The notes: generated from the letters alone by a model not told the origin. 64,000 bases of DNA from Synechococcus sp. JA-2-3B'a(2-13) (GCF_000013225.1 NC_007776.1:1259277-1323276), one strand, 5' to 3'; positions 1-8,480 are shown, counted from the first letter of the stretch. Program-made: numbers and translations.

Positions 1-233
1 CTGCATTGGCTAGAGTCAGTGTTGCTGGGAGGAACTGCAGCGGGCAGTTTGCATCCACAGAATGAGAGCATTTTGATGACCTATATAAAGAATCAAACGG
101 GCAATCGACACTCGGTCAATGGGTTGGATCCCCTGTAGCCTTGATATGCTTAGCCTATTGGCTTGCTCACTGTCTGGCCTAAGGTGTATCCCGAAATACG
201 TTTGCAGTTCTTCAATTTACAATTGATAGCCTT
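1..233. other. Non-coding left edge of window
   Basis: No convincing gene lies in these bases. They are more AT-rich than what follows and sit beyond the stop codon of the minus-strand rimI. They could be intergenic or the end of a feature to the left. I see no tRNA, hairpin terminator or repeat that I can name. Confidence 0.4.
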
Positions 234-767
234 CTAAATCGGTTTCTTCCAATACACCAGCGCATCTTCTCCGTTGTAATACCCCTTGCGACGTCCCAGC
301 CGTTGAAACCCTGCCGATTCGTACAGGCGGATTGCCGCTTGATTGGAAGCCTTTACCTCCAGAGTGGCCCAGCGGCAGCCTGCTGCTCTCGCTTGGTTCA
401 GCAGTTCTTCCAGAATCCGCCGGCCCAAGCCCTGTTGCCGGTGCTCGGGATCCACCGCCAGAGAGATGATATGTGCTTCTTCTTCAATGCGCCAGAGAAT
501 GCCGAAGCCCACCAGCTCTTTTGTCACCTGCGTCGGCGAAGTGGGGTTTGGAGAGGGAAGGGGAAACTCGGCTCGGCCCGAGCCACACGAAGCGCCAACG
601 GCAGCGGGTTCCGCCACTACCCCAATCACCGTGCTTGTGGGTCGTTCCAGCTCCGCTCGATATCCCTGTTCTCCCCAGTATCCCCCATAGCACCGCCGAT
701 CCAGCTCCAGCAGTTGGGGCAGGGCAGTGATGTCCAACAGCTGCAGCCGATAACTCGTACCGCTCAT
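234..767 (-). CDS. rimI: Ribosomal-protein-alanine N-acetyltransferase (GNAT family)
   Basis: 177-residue GNAT acetyltransferase of the RimI type, expected to acetylate the N-terminal alanine of ribosomal protein S18 with acetyl-CoA in the cytosol. The acetyl-CoA loop RQQGLG is at about residues 110-115, after the strand ISLAVDP. The C-terminal part NQAAIRLYESAGFQRLGRRKGYY is typical of RimI. Residues 53-83 form an extra, Pro/Ser-rich insertion within the fold, making it longer than the usual ~150 residues. It begins 6 bp after the stop of the 149-residue protein encoded upstream, so it is probably the third gene of a purK operon. The exact substrate is inferred from the family. Confidence 0.85.
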   Translation of the reverse strand: MSGTSYRLQLLDITALPQLLELDRRCYGGYWGEQGYRAELERPTSTVIGVVAEPAAVGASCGSGRAEFPLPSPNPTSPTQVTKELVGFGILWRIEEEAHIISLAVDPEHRQQGLGRRILEELLNQARAAGCRWATLEVKASNQAAIRLYESAGFQRLGRRKGYYNGEDALVYWKKPI

Positions 768-773
768 GGTGGC

Positions 774-1223
774 CTAGTCTCGCAATTCGCAGAATTCCGC
801 CAACAACAACTGCCCCAAGGGATCGTCATCGGGAGCCGCGTAGGGCAAGGCTCTGCGGCTGATGCTCAAGATGTTGCCCCCCGATTGGGGATGGTGCTCC
901 GCACCGCTTTCGAGAACAGGCTTGAGTTCGTAGTCGATCCCTTCGGTGAAGCCGGCTTCCTGTAGGTAGTCTTGGGCGGCTTTGAGGATCCCTTCTCGCA
1001 GTTGCGCTTTGACCGCAGGGGCCATGAGGTGGCGAACAAACCACTGGGCGCTGGCGGGATCCACCTCGGCGAGGTATCGAAGGGCAGGGGTCAACACGGC
1101 GGGGCGCTCTTGGGGGGAGAGGCGGTTGACCTGCTGGGCTACCGCGGGCACATCCCGCCGTTGCATGGCCTGGATCAGGGCTTGAATGTCTGGGGAGAAG
1201 GAGGGATCCGACACTTGGCTCAT
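774..1223 (-). CDS. Conserved hypothetical protein, 149 aa
   Basis: I do not recognise a named family. The start chosen is ATG at 1223, because it forms an ATGA overlap with the purK stop, which suggests translational coupling; the frame is open further upstream but only inside purK. The protein is soluble, without signal peptide or membrane segment. It looks all-helical at the N-terminus (residues 10-80, with RRDVPAVAQQVNRLSPQERPAVL resembling a short helical repeat) and ends in a mixed region containing GIDYELKPVLE. Its position between purK and rimI suggests co-transcription but says little about function. Confidence 0.75.
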   Translation of the reverse strand: MSQVSDPSFSPDIQALIQAMQRRDVPAVAQQVNRLSPQERPAVLTPALRYLAEVDPASAQWFVRHLMAPAVKAQLREGILKAAQDYLQEAGFTEGIDYELKPVLESGAEHHPQSGGNILSISRRALPYAAPDDDPLGQLLLAEFCELRD

Positions 1224-2404
1224 GGCTGGGGGTACCAGAGGGATTCGAGGGTGCGGACAAGGGCTGCTGCTTCGAAAGGAGAGGGAGCAGTCGGCAGACA
1301 GACGGTTACATGGCCCAGTTTCCGCCCTGGGCGGGCAGGGGTTTTGTGGTACCAATGCACCGTGGCATTGGGGAGCTGGGCCAGGCGCTGCCGCTTTTCT
1401 GGGTAATCGCCGGTGGAATGCTCATAGCCCAAGAGGTTCACCATCACTGCCCCCCCACACTTGAGGGAGGGATCCCCCAAGGGCAGGCCGAGGATGGCCC
1501 GCAGGTGTTGCTCGAATTGTGAGGTGCGGCAGGCTTCTAGGGTGTAGTGGCCGGAATTGTGGACCCGCGGCGAGATTTCGTTGATCCAGATCCCGGCCTT
1601 GGGGTGGGGCGGCGGCACCCAGAACAGCTCGATGCCAAACACGCCAACTGCACCCAATTTTTCCATCAGATCGGCTGCTAAGCGCCGGATCTCCGCCTCG
1701 GTGGTTGGGGGGATGCGGGCAGGCACCAGGACGTGGCGGCAGATTTGCTCAATCTGCACAGTTTCCACCACCGGGTAAACCCGGATCTCTCCCTTCAGCC
1801 CCCGCGCTACCATCACCGCCAGCTCCCGCTCGAACGGGATCCATTCCTCCAGCAATAGCGGGATCCCCTCAGATTGGCTAAGGGCCTGCTGCAAAGCCGC
1901 TCGCTCGTGCAAGATGCGGGTGCCCTGCCCATCGTAGCCCTGCCGCCGTCGCTTGAGCACCACCGGAAAGCCCAGTCCAGCCAGGTCTGCCGAATCCAAC
2001 ACCGCCTCCAGCGGAAAAAAAGTCGGCACCGGCAACCCCAACCGCGCCAGGAACTGCCGTTGGTGCAACTTGTCCAGCAGCGGCTCTAGCGTGCTGAGGC
2101 TGGGACGAAAGCGGGATCCCTCCGGATCCAGTTTTTTCAGCTCCGGCAGAGGGATAAACTCGTTTTCAAAAGTAACCACCGGGCAGCGCTCCAACAACTG
2201 GGCCGTGGCCTGGCTGTCGGCTGTGGATCCCCAAACCACCCCATCGGCCACTGCCACCGCCGGATCGGTGGGAGCAGCAGCCTGCACCACCAGCGGGATC
2301 CCCATCTGGCGAGCTGCCAAGGCCAACATCTGCGCCAACTGCCCGCCGCCAATCACCCCCACAGGTTGGGATCTCTGGTCTTTTGAGGATACCTGGGTTT
2401 CCAC
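1220..2404 (-). CDS. purK: 5-(carboxyamino)imidazole ribonucleotide synthase
   Basis: 394-residue ATP-grasp enzyme of purine synthesis. It converts AIR, bicarbonate and ATP to N5-CAIR, the substrate of PurE. The N-terminal nucleotide-fold segment GVIGGGQLAQMLALAARQMG (about residues 17-36), the grasp segment GFPVVLKRRRQGYDGQGTRIL and the C-terminal NEISPRVHNSGHYTLEACRTSQFEQHLRAI are characteristic of PurK. Its stop overlaps the ATG of the next gene by 4 bp. It is transcribed divergently from the small gene at 2505. Confidence 0.95.
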   Translation of the reverse strand: METQVSSKDQRSQPVGVIGGGQLAQMLALAARQMGIPLVVQAAAPTDPAVAVADGVVWGSTADSQATAQLLERCPVVTFENEFIPLPELKKLDPEGSRFRPSLSTLEPLLDKLHQRQFLARLGLPVPTFFPLEAVLDSADLAGLGFPVVLKRRRQGYDGQGTRILHERAALQQALSQSEGIPLLLEEWIPFERELAVMVARGLKGEIRVYPVVETVQIEQICRHVLVPARIPPTTEAEIRRLAADLMEKLGAVGVFGIELFWVPPPHPKAGIWINEISPRVHNSGHYTLEACRTSQFEQHLRAILGLPLGDPSLKCGGAVMVNLLGYEHSTGDYPEKRQRLAQLPNATVHWYHKTPARPGRKLGHVTVCLPTAPSPFEAAALVRTLESLWYPQP

Positions 2405-2504
2405 AGCCGTACCGTTATACTGGGTGGTGGGCCGCTGTCCATTGCTTCTGGGATCCAGAACCCCATTATGGGATCCCTTGCCCTCCAGCGCTAGGAGAAA
2501 AACG

Positions 2505-2699
2505 GTGGAACCCTCTCAACCCTCTGAGCTGAGAGCTCTAATCAACCGGGCTTTGGCGGACAAAGTCTTGACTCGCGCCGAGCAACAGCAGATTCTCAGT
2601 GCCGTCATGGCCGATCAAGAAATTTCCCCAGAAGAGCACGAGCTGCTGGAGTCGGTTGTGGAGCGCCTGAACAGCGGCGAGATCCGCGCCGTCGATTAA
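2505..2699 (+). CDS. Small conserved hypothetical protein, 64 aa
   Basis: Short acidic, helical protein starting VEPSQPSELRALINRALADK and ending NSGEIRAVD. I chose GTG at 2505 because AGGAG lies at 2493-2497, 7 bases upstream; the longer open frame before it is only the antisense of purK. No signal peptide or membrane segment is visible. It resembles small helical proteins seen beside housekeeping genes in cyanobacteria, but I cannot name a family. It is divergent from purK with about 100 bp between the two starts. Confidence 0.7.
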   Translation: MEPSQPSELRALINRALADKVLTRAEQQQILSAVMADQEISPEEHELLESVVERLNSGEIRAVD

Positions 2700-2849
2700 A
2701 CCCTGTCTTCAGGTTGAGATTGCCCTCAAGACTTTGGAGAACTAGACTCCAGTCTGTCCTCGAACGCCGGGTATTCTGCTTGTATCCTTGGGCTCATCCC
2801 GTCGGGTGGATCGCCTAGAATAATCCACAACCCACCTCTTTCTGCTGCC

Positions 2850-3248
2850 ATGAGTTCTCACTCTTCAGATTGGTTCACGCGGGCTCGCCACATTTTTTAC
2901 GGCACGGCCACTGCTCTGGTGGAAATCCTGCAAGACCCGGAAAAGCGCACCGAAAACCTCAACCGCCTTTCGATGGACTTGGGCCAACTGGCGGCAGAGC
3001 TGGAGCAAAAGGGAGAGTTGATCGAGCAGGAGGCAATTCGTTACGTTGAGAGTCTCAGGGATCCAGCCGCCAACGCCCCCTCGGCAAGTCCTGACTCTGA
3101 AGCGCCTGTCGAGACTGCTCCCCCGACACCAGCTTCCTCCCCCAACAAGCCGGCTATCTCCAGAGAAGAGATGGCTGAGTTGATGGAGCTGATCCACCAG
3201 ATCGAGTCCTTGCGCCTGGATTTGGAGCGGTTGCGCACCTCGTCCTGA
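2850..3248 (+). CDS. Conserved hypothetical protein, 132 aa
   Basis: Cytosolic or membrane-associated protein of unknown function. Residues 1-70 are helical and charged (WFTRARHIFYGTATALVEIL, then MDLGQLAAELEQKGELIEQEAIRYVESL). A Pro/Ala/Ser linker covers about 72-102, and a second short coiled-coil-like helix (REEMAELMELIHQIESLRLDLERL) ends the protein. The stop is 5 bp before the GTG of trmD, so the two are probably one transcript. The coiled-coil/linker/coiled-coil layout suggests a protein-protein interaction role; this is inference. Confidence 0.75.
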   Translation: MSSHSSDWFTRARHIFYGTATALVEILQDPEKRTENLNRLSMDLGQLAAELEQKGELIEQEAIRYVESLRDPAANAPSASPDSEAPVETAPPTPASSPNKPAISREEMAELMELIHQIESLRLDLERLRTSS

Positions 3249-3253
3249 GTCCT

Positions 3254-4009
3254 GTGCGGTTCGATATCCTTACCCTTTTCCCCGAATTTTTTGAAACGCC
3301 GCTGCGCATTGGGCTGGTGGGCAAAGCCCTACAGCAGGGGATCGCCGAAGTCCACTGCACCAATCCACGCGACTTCGCCACCGATAAGCACCGCCGTGTC
3401 GATGATGAGCCCTACGGGGGTGGGGTGGGCATGGTGCTCAAGCCAGAGCCTTTCTTCGCTGCTGTCGCCTCCCTGCCCCGGTTGGATCCCTGCGAGATCA
3501 TTCTGCTGACGCCCCAGGGGCAACCGCTGAACCAGGCGCTGCTGCAGGAGCTGGCCCAGAAAGCGCAACTGATCCTGCTGTGTGGCCAGTACGAAGGCTT
3601 TGACGAACGCATCCGCCAATACCTGGCCACCCGCGAGGTGTCGCTGGGGGATTTTGTCCTGACCGGGGGGGAAATTCCGGCGCTGGCCCTGATCAACGGC
3701 GTGGTGCGGCTCTTGCCGGGCACTGTGGGCAAGGTAGACTCGTTAAAGAGCGAAAGCTTCCAGGCGGGGCTGTTGGACTATCCTCAATACACCCGCCCGG
3801 CAGAGTTTCAGGGGCACAAGGTGCCGCCGGTGCTCCTCTCAGGCGACCATCAAGCCATTGCCCGTTGGCGTCTGCAGCAGCAGTTGGTTCGAACCTGGCA
3901 AAGGCGGCCAGACCTGTTGGCCAAGCGCCCCTTGACCGCCGAAGAGCAACAGTTGTTGGCAGAGGGGTTGGCGGAGCAGCACCCTGGCGTGAACGATGTG
4001 GAGAAATAA
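3254..4009 (+). CDS. trmD: tRNA (guanine-37-N1)-methyltransferase
   Basis: 251-residue SPOUT methyltransferase that methylates G37 next to the anticodon, preventing +1 frameshifting. It starts at GTG 3254 (VRFDILTLFPEFF). Family motifs are present in order: DDEPYGGGVGMVLKPEPF, LCGQYEGFDERIRQYL, and the knot segment SLGDFVLTGGEIPALALINGVVRLLPG, then the helical C-terminal domain containing LSGDH. The gene follows the 132-residue protein by 5 bp and precedes a secreted protein by 3 bp, indicating an operon. Confidence 0.96.
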   Translation: MRFDILTLFPEFFETPLRIGLVGKALQQGIAEVHCTNPRDFATDKHRRVDDEPYGGGVGMVLKPEPFFAAVASLPRLDPCEIILLTPQGQPLNQALLQELAQKAQLILLCGQYEGFDERIRQYLATREVSLGDFVLTGGEIPALALINGVVRLLPGTVGKVDSLKSESFQAGLLDYPQYTRPAEFQGHKVPPVLLSGDHQAIARWRLQQQLVRTWQRRPDLLAKRPLTAEEQQLLAEGLAEQHPGVNDVEK

Positions 4010-4012
4010 ATC

Positions 4013-4390
4013 ATGCTCGGCAAGCTTCTCAACCGTCTCCTGAATCCATCGCCCGTCTGCTGGCGTGGGATCCCCTCGCCCCCAGTGCTGCTTCTGGTGG
4101 GAATGGCCTTGAGCTCGGTTCTGAGCGGTTCTGGGGTGGCCCTGGCCCAAAGCGGAAGTGTCAACGATGCCATTCGCCGCGACAGCAATCCCCCTCTGTT
4201 CGATGGCACCAGCATCAACGTCAACGATCTCTTCCGGGCTGCCGACTTCCTCTCCCGCCAGAATGCTGCTTCCCGCTGGGACGGCAAGGCCAGCGTTGAT
4301 GCTGCTGTGGAGCAATTTAACCAATCCCGCCGCCGCTCCCTCCCGCTTTCTCCCGGTTCCTTGGCACCTGAGCCCACCCCCACTCCCTAA
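4013..4390 (+). CDS. Secreted hypothetical protein, 125 aa
   Basis: Small exported protein of unknown function. The N-terminus has basic residues followed by a hydrophobic stretch (PPVLLLVGMALSSVLSGSGVALAQ) with a plausible signal-peptidase I site after ALAQ near residue 46. The mature part is about 80 residues, contains the segment FDGTSINVNDLFRAADFLSRQNAAS and ends in a Pro-rich tail. It starts 3 bp after the trmD stop. I recognise no domain. Confidence 0.7.
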   Translation: MLGKLLNRLLNPSPVCWRGIPSPPVLLLVGMALSSVLSGSGVALAQSGSVNDAIRRDSNPPLFDGTSINVNDLFRAADFLSRQNAASRWDGKASVDAAVEQFNQSRRRSLPLSPGSLAPEPTPTP

Positions 4391-4493
4391 GGTTGGATCC
4401 CATTCCCGGTAAATCTGTTAGGATCGCAAAGCCGATCCCGTGCCTGCTGAAATGCGGTACACCGTTTTCGGGATCCATTAGGAGAACACCGCC

Positions 4494-4766
4494 GTGGTTA
4501 AGAGCACCCCCTCCAGCAAAGCCGATACGGAGCAGCGTTTGGATCCCGCCAGCCGGGGTCACTCCAAAGACAGTTCCACCGCACCCAAAGGGATCCCGGG
4601 TTTTATTCAAGAGACCCGCACAGAATTAAGCAAGATTGTTTGGCCGAGCCGCCGGCAATTGATCGGCGAGTCGGTAGGGGTCTTACTGATTGTGTTGGCT
4701 TTTGCTTCCTTCATCTACCTGGTCGATCAAGTGTTTGCTTGGGTAGCCACTCAGCTGTTCTTGTGA
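4494..4766 (+). CDS. secE: Preprotein translocase subunit SecE
   Basis: 90-residue SecE of the single-transmembrane type. It clamps the SecY channel in the cytoplasmic or thylakoid membrane. After a charged, non-conserved N-terminus it has the family segment FIQETRTELSKIVWPSRRQLIGESVGVLLIVLAFASFIYLVDQVF: the amphipathic helix, then one transmembrane helix at about residues 58-80. GTG at 4494 follows TTAGGAG with good spacing. It heads the secE-nusG-rplKA-rplJL cluster. Confidence 0.95.
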   Translation: MVKSTPSSKADTEQRLDPASRGHSKDSSTAPKGIPGFIQETRTELSKIVWPSRRQLIGESVGVLLIVLAFASFIYLVDQVFAWVATQLFL

Positions 4767-4828
4767 TGTTCTGTCCTGAGGGGCAAGAGAGTCATGTTCA
4801 AGGATGGCTACAGGGAGGATGTGAGGTG

Positions 4829-5494
4829 ATGAGGCCAGAGCAGCAGCGAAAACGTCGTGGGGGCCGTGTGGAGCACTTTGAGCCTGCAGACGCGATCCCG
4901 GAACCGGACGAGGGGGAAGGTCAAGAGCGTCGTAACCTGCGCTGGTACGCCGTGCAGGTGGCTTCCGGCTGCGAGAACAAAGTGAAGAGCACCCTGATGC
5001 AACGGGCGGCTGCTTTGGATGTGGCGGATCAAATTGTCGAGGTGGTGATCCCGAAGCGGACGGGCTTCAAGCTGGATCGATCCGGCAAGCGCCAGGAGCA
5101 AGAGGAGAAGATTTTTCCCGGCTATGTCCTGGTGCGCATGGACATGAACGACGACACTTGGATGGTGGTGAAAACAACCCCCAATGTGATCAACTTTGTC
5201 GGCACCGAAGAAAAGCGGGCCTACGGTCGCGGTCGGGGGCATGTTACACCGCGTCCCCTCAGCCAAAGCGAAGTCCAGCGCATCTTCAGCAGCGTCGAGG
5301 TGGAGGAAGTGCCCCTCAAAATCGACATGGCCCCTGGGGATCGCATCGAGGTGCTGTCCGGCCCCTTCCAAGGTTTCTACGGCGAGGTGGTGGAAGTCAG
5401 CCCAGAACGGGGCAAGCTCAAGGCGTTGATCTCGATTTTCGGGCGCGATACCCCGGTAGAATTAGAGTTTGGTCAAGTGCGAAAAGAGGTGTAA
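4829..5494 (+). CDS. nusG: Transcription elongation/antitermination factor NusG
   Basis: About 221 residues. The N-terminal NGN domain (RWYAVQVASGCENKVKSTL ... FPGYVLVRMDMNDDTWMVVKTTPNVINFVG) binds RNA polymerase; the C-terminal KOW domain (DRIEVLSGPFQGFYGEVVEVSPERGKLKALISIFGR) binds Rho or S10. The frame is open far upstream, but the earlier part overlaps secE. The real start is ATG 4829 or GTG 4826, after GGGAGG at 4813-4818. The 30-residue charged leader (EQQRKRRGGRVEHFEPADAIPEPDEGE) is longer than in E. coli. Confidence 0.95.
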   Translation: MRPEQQRKRRGGRVEHFEPADAIPEPDEGEGQERRNLRWYAVQVASGCENKVKSTLMQRAAALDVADQIVEVVIPKRTGFKLDRSGKRQEQEEKIFPGYVLVRMDMNDDTWMVVKTTPNVINFVGTEEKRAYGRGRGHVTPRPLSQSEVQRIFSSVEVEEVPLKIDMAPGDRIEVLSGPFQGFYGEVVEVSPERGKLKALISIFGRDTPVELEFGQVRKEV

Positions 5495-5503
5495 CTGCGT
5501 TTC

Positions 5504-5929
5504 ATGGCTAAGAAGTTGGTGGCCGTGGTCAAGTTGGCCATTCAGGCGGGCAAGGCCACCCCCGCTCCCCCCATTGGCCCAGCCTTGGGTCAACACGGGG
5601 TCAACATCATGGCCTTTTGTAAGGAGTACAACGCCAAGACGGCGGATCAGGCCGGGATGGTGGTGCCTGTTGAAATCTCCATCTTCGAGGATCGCAGCTT
5701 TACCTTCGTCCTCAAGACGCCGCCGGCTTCGGTGTTGATCAAGAAGGCTCTGGGCATTGAGTCTGGCTCCAGCGAGCCCCACAAAACCAAGGTGGGATCC
5801 CTGACCCGAGCTCAACTGCGCCAGATCGCCGAGCAGAAGCTGCCGGATTTGAATGCCCACGATGTGGAGGCGGCCATGAAAATTATTGCCGGAACTGCTC
5901 GCAGCATGGGGGTGACGGTGGTGGATTGA
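5504..5929 (+). CDS. rplK: 50S ribosomal protein L11
   Basis: 141 residues, full length for L11. The N-terminal domain has the conserved Pro-rich segment [28 protein letters not shown]; the C-terminal RNA-binding domain contains [40 protein letters not shown]. It binds the GTPase-associated centre of 23S rRNA. It begins 9 bp after nusG and precedes rplA by about 105 bp. Confidence 0.98.
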   Translation: MAKKLVAVVKLAIQAGKATPAPPIGPALGQHGVNIMAFCKEYNAKTADQAGMVVPVEISIFEDRSFTFVLKTPPASVLIKKALGIESGSSEPHKTKVGSLTRAQLRQIAEQKLPDLNAHDVEAAMKIIAGTARSMGVTVVD

Positions 5930-6035
5930 TGGAGGGATCCCTTGCCCTATCTGAGGTGTTCACGGTCTTGAAAAAGTTGTTCTAGCAAACCACTGTGGGG
6001 GAGAGAAGTTCTCGCCAGTACCCCGAGGAGAAACG

Positions 6036-6746
6036 ATGGCTCGAAAGCTTTCCAAACGTATGCAGGCTTTGCGGGAGAAGGTGAAGCCCATTGCCTATGC
6101 TCCCGAAGCCGCTTTGGCCCTGATGAAAGAGACGGCCACCGCCAAATTTGAGGAGGCGGCAGAGGTTCACATCCGCCTGGGGATTGACCCCAAGTACGCC
6201 GACCAACAACTGCGCACCACTGTAGTCTTGCCCAGGGGCACCGGCCAAGAGATCCGGGTGGCGGTGATTGCCCGTGGCGAGAAAGTGGTGGAGGCCCAAA
6301 ATGCAGGGGCGGATCGGGTTGGCTATGAAGACCTGATCGAGGAAATCAGCAAGGGCATGATGGATTTTGACCTTCTGATCGCCACCCCCGATGTGATGCC
6401 CCAAGTGGCCAAGCTGGGGCGGCTGTTGGGGCCGCGCGGCCTCATGCCCTCTCCCAAGGGGGGAACGGTAACCATGGATCTGGCCCAAGCGATTAAGGAG
6501 TTCAAGGCCGGCAAGCTGGAGTACCGGGCGGATCGCACCGGCATTGTGCATTTGATCTTCGGCAAGTGCAAGTTCCCCGTCGAAGCTCTGCTGGAGAACC
6601 TAAAGGCAGTGCAGGAGTCCATCGATCGCAACCGTCCCTCTGGAGCCAAGGGCAAGTATTGGCGAACCCTACACGTTTCTGCTACAATGGGGCCCTCTAT
6701 TGAGGTTGATATCAATGCCCTGCGGGAGCTGAAGTTGGCGACCTAA
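6036..6746 (+). CDS. rplA: 50S ribosomal protein L1
   Basis: 236 residues, full length for L1, which forms the L1 stalk and often represses its own mRNA. Diagnostic segments are [61 protein letters not shown] and the C-terminal [19 protein letters not shown]. The ATG at 6036 follows GAGGAGAAACG. The 106-bp gap after rplK may hold an L1-binding site, but I did not identify one. Confidence 0.98.
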   Translation: MARKLSKRMQALREKVKPIAYAPEAALALMKETATAKFEEAAEVHIRLGIDPKYADQQLRTTVVLPRGTGQEIRVAVIARGEKVVEAQNAGADRVGYEDLIEEISKGMMDFDLLIATPDVMPQVAKLGRLLGPRGLMPSPKGGTVTMDLAQAIKEFKAGKLEYRADRTGIVHLIFGKCKFPVEALLENLKAVQESIDRNRPSGAKGKYWRTLHVSATMGPSIEVDINALRELKLAT

Positions 6747-7044
6747 GCCTGGCTTCGGCGCTGCGATGGGTTGAAAAGGGTTTGAGTGAGTGTAATTTGG
6801 AGGAGGATCCCGGCAGAACATCTTTCCCCAGTCGAATAGCAAGCCGAAGACAGCAGGTGCCCGCGGGCTTAATGTCCTGCCGAGGTTTGAGCGAAGTTCA
6901 AAGGGATCCCTTCTTGGATCGCTTTTGATGGTGCGCTTATCTCCATGCGTCTCGGCCACGGCTGGGGCGCATTCTGTTTGGTAGAACCCAGATTCACCAC
7001 CCGTTCAACCCTGGGTGACCATTGACAACAAAGGAGGTGAGCGC
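6747..7044 (+). promoter_or_regulatory. rplJ 5' untranslated region
   Basis: The 298 bases between rplA and rplJ contain no gene. They hold an L10-leader core at about 6832-6895 and, downstream, the inverted pair ACCCAG (about 6987) / CTGGGT (about 7012), which could form a stem just before the ribosome binding site. The Shine-Dalgarno AAGGAGGTGA at 7031-7040 is near perfect and decides the rplJ start at 7045. A promoter for rplJL probably lies in the first 100 bases, but I cannot fix it. Confidence 0.6.
6832..6895 (+). ncRNA. L10 leader (ribosomal protein autoregulatory RNA)
   Basis: The bases GAAGACAGCAGGTGCC, then GGGCTTAATGTCCTGCCGAG, match the conserved core of the L10 leader as I know it from Firmicutes (GACAGUAGGUG ... 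CUUAAU ... CCUGCCGAGG). In this RNA, AGCAGG pairs with CCTGC around an internal stem (GCCCGCGGGC). The L10(L12)4 complex is known to bind this structure and repress rplJL. It lies 150-210 bases upstream of rplJ. Boundaries are approximate. Confidence 0.82.
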
Positions 7045-7608
7045 ATGGGCAAGCAACCTTTAGCGAAGAAAGCGGAGATCGTCGATAAAGTCCGATCCCT
7101 GCTGCAGGCCAGCCAAATGGTGCTGGTGATCGACTACAAGGGGCTGACCGTTGCGGAGATGGACCAACTGCGGGCAGAGCTGCGCAAGTCGGATTCGGTT
7201 TGCATGGTTGTTAAGAATACCCTGATGCGGCGAGCCATCGCCGACCAAAAAGCTTGGGCAGGGATCATTCCCTTTTTGGCGGGGCCGACGGCCTTTATCT
7301 TGATTCGGGGCGATATTTCAGCCGCCCTGAAGGCGTATCAAGATTTTGCCAAGCAAACCAAGAAAACCGAGTTCCGCGGTGCTGGCATTGAAGGGCTATC
7401 CCTGACCTTGGAGCAGGCCAAGGCCATCGCCGAGCTACCGCCCAAGGAAGTGCTCATGGCCCAAGTGGCGGGCAGCCTCAAGTCGGTGGCCACCGGCCTG
7501 GCGGTCGGGCTCAATGCTGTGCCCACGCAAGTGGCGCGCGGTATCCACGAGATCCCAGCCTCTCTGGGGCGGGCCATCCGGGCCATTGCCGACAAGGAGG
7601 CTGCCTAA
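7045..7608 (+). CDS. rplJ: 50S ribosomal protein L10
   Basis: 187 residues. L10 anchors the L7/L12 stalk. The start is ATG 7045 (MGKQPLAKKAEIVDKV) because the strong AAGGAGGTGA at 7031-7040 sits 5-8 bases before it. Typical segments are VLVIDYKGLTVAEMDQLRAELRK, VVKNTLMRRAIAD and FLAGPTAFI; the C-terminal helix that docks L12 dimers follows. It is co-transcribed with rplL, 65 bp downstream, and probably controlled by the L10 leader. Confidence 0.97.
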   Translation: MGKQPLAKKAEIVDKVRSLLQASQMVLVIDYKGLTVAEMDQLRAELRKSDSVCMVVKNTLMRRAIADQKAWAGIIPFLAGPTAFILIRGDISAALKAYQDFAKQTKKTEFRGAGIEGLSLTLEQAKAIAELPPKEVLMAQVAGSLKSVATGLAVGLNAVPTQVARGIHEIPASLGRAIRAIADKEAA

Positions 7609-7673
7609 AGGGCTTCGGTTCATCAGCCCAAACCTATGTCATCCATTCCATTACCCCTTAAGGAGAAACCATC

Positions 7674-8084
7674 ATGCCTTCAGAGCGCGTTGCAAAGATT
7701 TTGGAAGAGTTGAAAGCCTTGAGCTTGCTGGAAGCTTCCGAGCTGGTGAAAGCCATCGAGGAAACCTTTGGCGTCAGTGCAGCAGCCCCAGCCGGCGGCA
7801 TGGTCATGGCAGCTCCTGTGGCAGCGGCTGCGGCAGCTCCGGCGGCAGCCCCTGAGCCGGTGGAAGAGCAAACTGCCTTTGATGTCATCCTCGAGGCTGT
7901 GCCAGCCGACAAGAAGATCGCCATCCTCAAGGTGGTGCGCGAGTTGACCGGCTTGGGTCTGAAGGATGCCAAAGATCTGGTCGAGGCGGCTCCCAAACCC
8001 GTCAAAGAAGGGGTTGCCAAAGAGGAAGCCAACGACATCAAGAAGAAGCTGGAAGAAGCCGGCGCTACCGTCAAGATCAAGTAG
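7674..8084 (+). CDS. rplL: 50S ribosomal protein L7/L12
   Basis: 136 residues, slightly longer than the usual ~120-128. The N-terminal dimerisation domain is [32 protein letters not shown], followed by an Ala/Pro-rich hinge (about 35-60). The C-terminal factor-binding domain contains [46 protein letters not shown], the signature of L12. AAGGAGA lies just upstream. A strong hairpin terminator follows at 8146. Confidence 0.98.
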   Translation: MPSERVAKILEELKALSLLEASELVKAIEETFGVSAAAPAGGMVMAAPVAAAAAAPAAAPEPVEEQTAFDVILEAVPADKKIAILKVVRELTGLGLKDAKDLVEAAPKPVKEGVAKEEANDIKKKLEEAGATVKIK

Positions 8085-8141
8085 TTCAAGTTACGGGGAA
8101 AGCGCTTCTTTCTGGTCTAACGAGAAATCCAATCGAGACAC

Positions 8142-8407
8142 TCAAACCCAAGAAGGGGGGCTGCTTCGGCCCCTCTTTTGGGTCTGCCCGACCATTGGCG
8201 TGAGTTCAGGATCCCTGCTCCGCCGCGCTTCCACCTCTCCGTGAGCTTTCAAGAGGGCAGCCAGCTTGCGACGCATGACGATGCTGGGTTTATCGGTAAA
8301 CATGTGCTGCTCCGCCTTGATATCGAGGGGAACGTCATAGTCGGTGCTTTCCAGAACCCGTTGATCCTCAAGGGTCACCTGCCGATCGAAGGCGATGATA
8401 CTCTCAG
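8142..8407 (-). pseudogene. Rieske oxygenase, 3' part (gene split by IS)
   Basis: C-terminal piece of the Rieske-type oxygenase whose 5' part is at 9722-10541. Read on the minus strand it gives AESIIAFDRQVTLEDQRVLESTDYDVPLDIKAEQHMFTDKPSIVMRRKLAALLKAHGE, the usual end of cyanobacterial pheophorbide-oxygenase-like proteins. The fragment has no start of its own at the junction. Deleting 8408-9721 on paper joins G (complement of 9722) to CT (8407-8406) to make one Ala codon and restores one open frame of about 361 codons ending at 8142. This is a recent disruption with no other visible damage. Confidence 0.88.
8146..8183 (+). terminator. Terminator of rplJL, probably bidirectional
   Basis: Near-perfect inverted repeat ACCCAAGAAGGGG ... 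CCCCTCTTTTGGGT around a GC-rich loop, 60 bases after the rplL stop, with a T run inside the descending arm. The same DNA encodes the last residues and stop (8142-8144) of the convergent, interrupted Rieske oxygenase gene, so the hairpin may end both transcripts. Confidence 0.75.
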
Positions 8408-8480
8408 CTAGAAATCGCAGGAGCCCCGCACTGTACCCGTAGGGTCAGTGCCGAGAGGAATGCGAGGTTACAATAGAACC

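Noticed and set aside
303-965. 220-codon plus-strand frame at the left edge
   Set aside because: It is antisense to rimI and the 149-residue gene, with low-complexity composition and no homology-like features.
3884-3898. GGTTCGAACC, resembling a tRNA T-arm
   Set aside because: It is inside the trmD coding sequence and has no acceptor or anticodon stem around it. I found no tRNA genes in the window.
8142-8378. Minus-strand frame of 78 codons that could be called a separate small gene
   Set aside because: Its sequence is the C-terminus of the Rieske oxygenase and joins the 5' part in frame once the TnpB element is removed.
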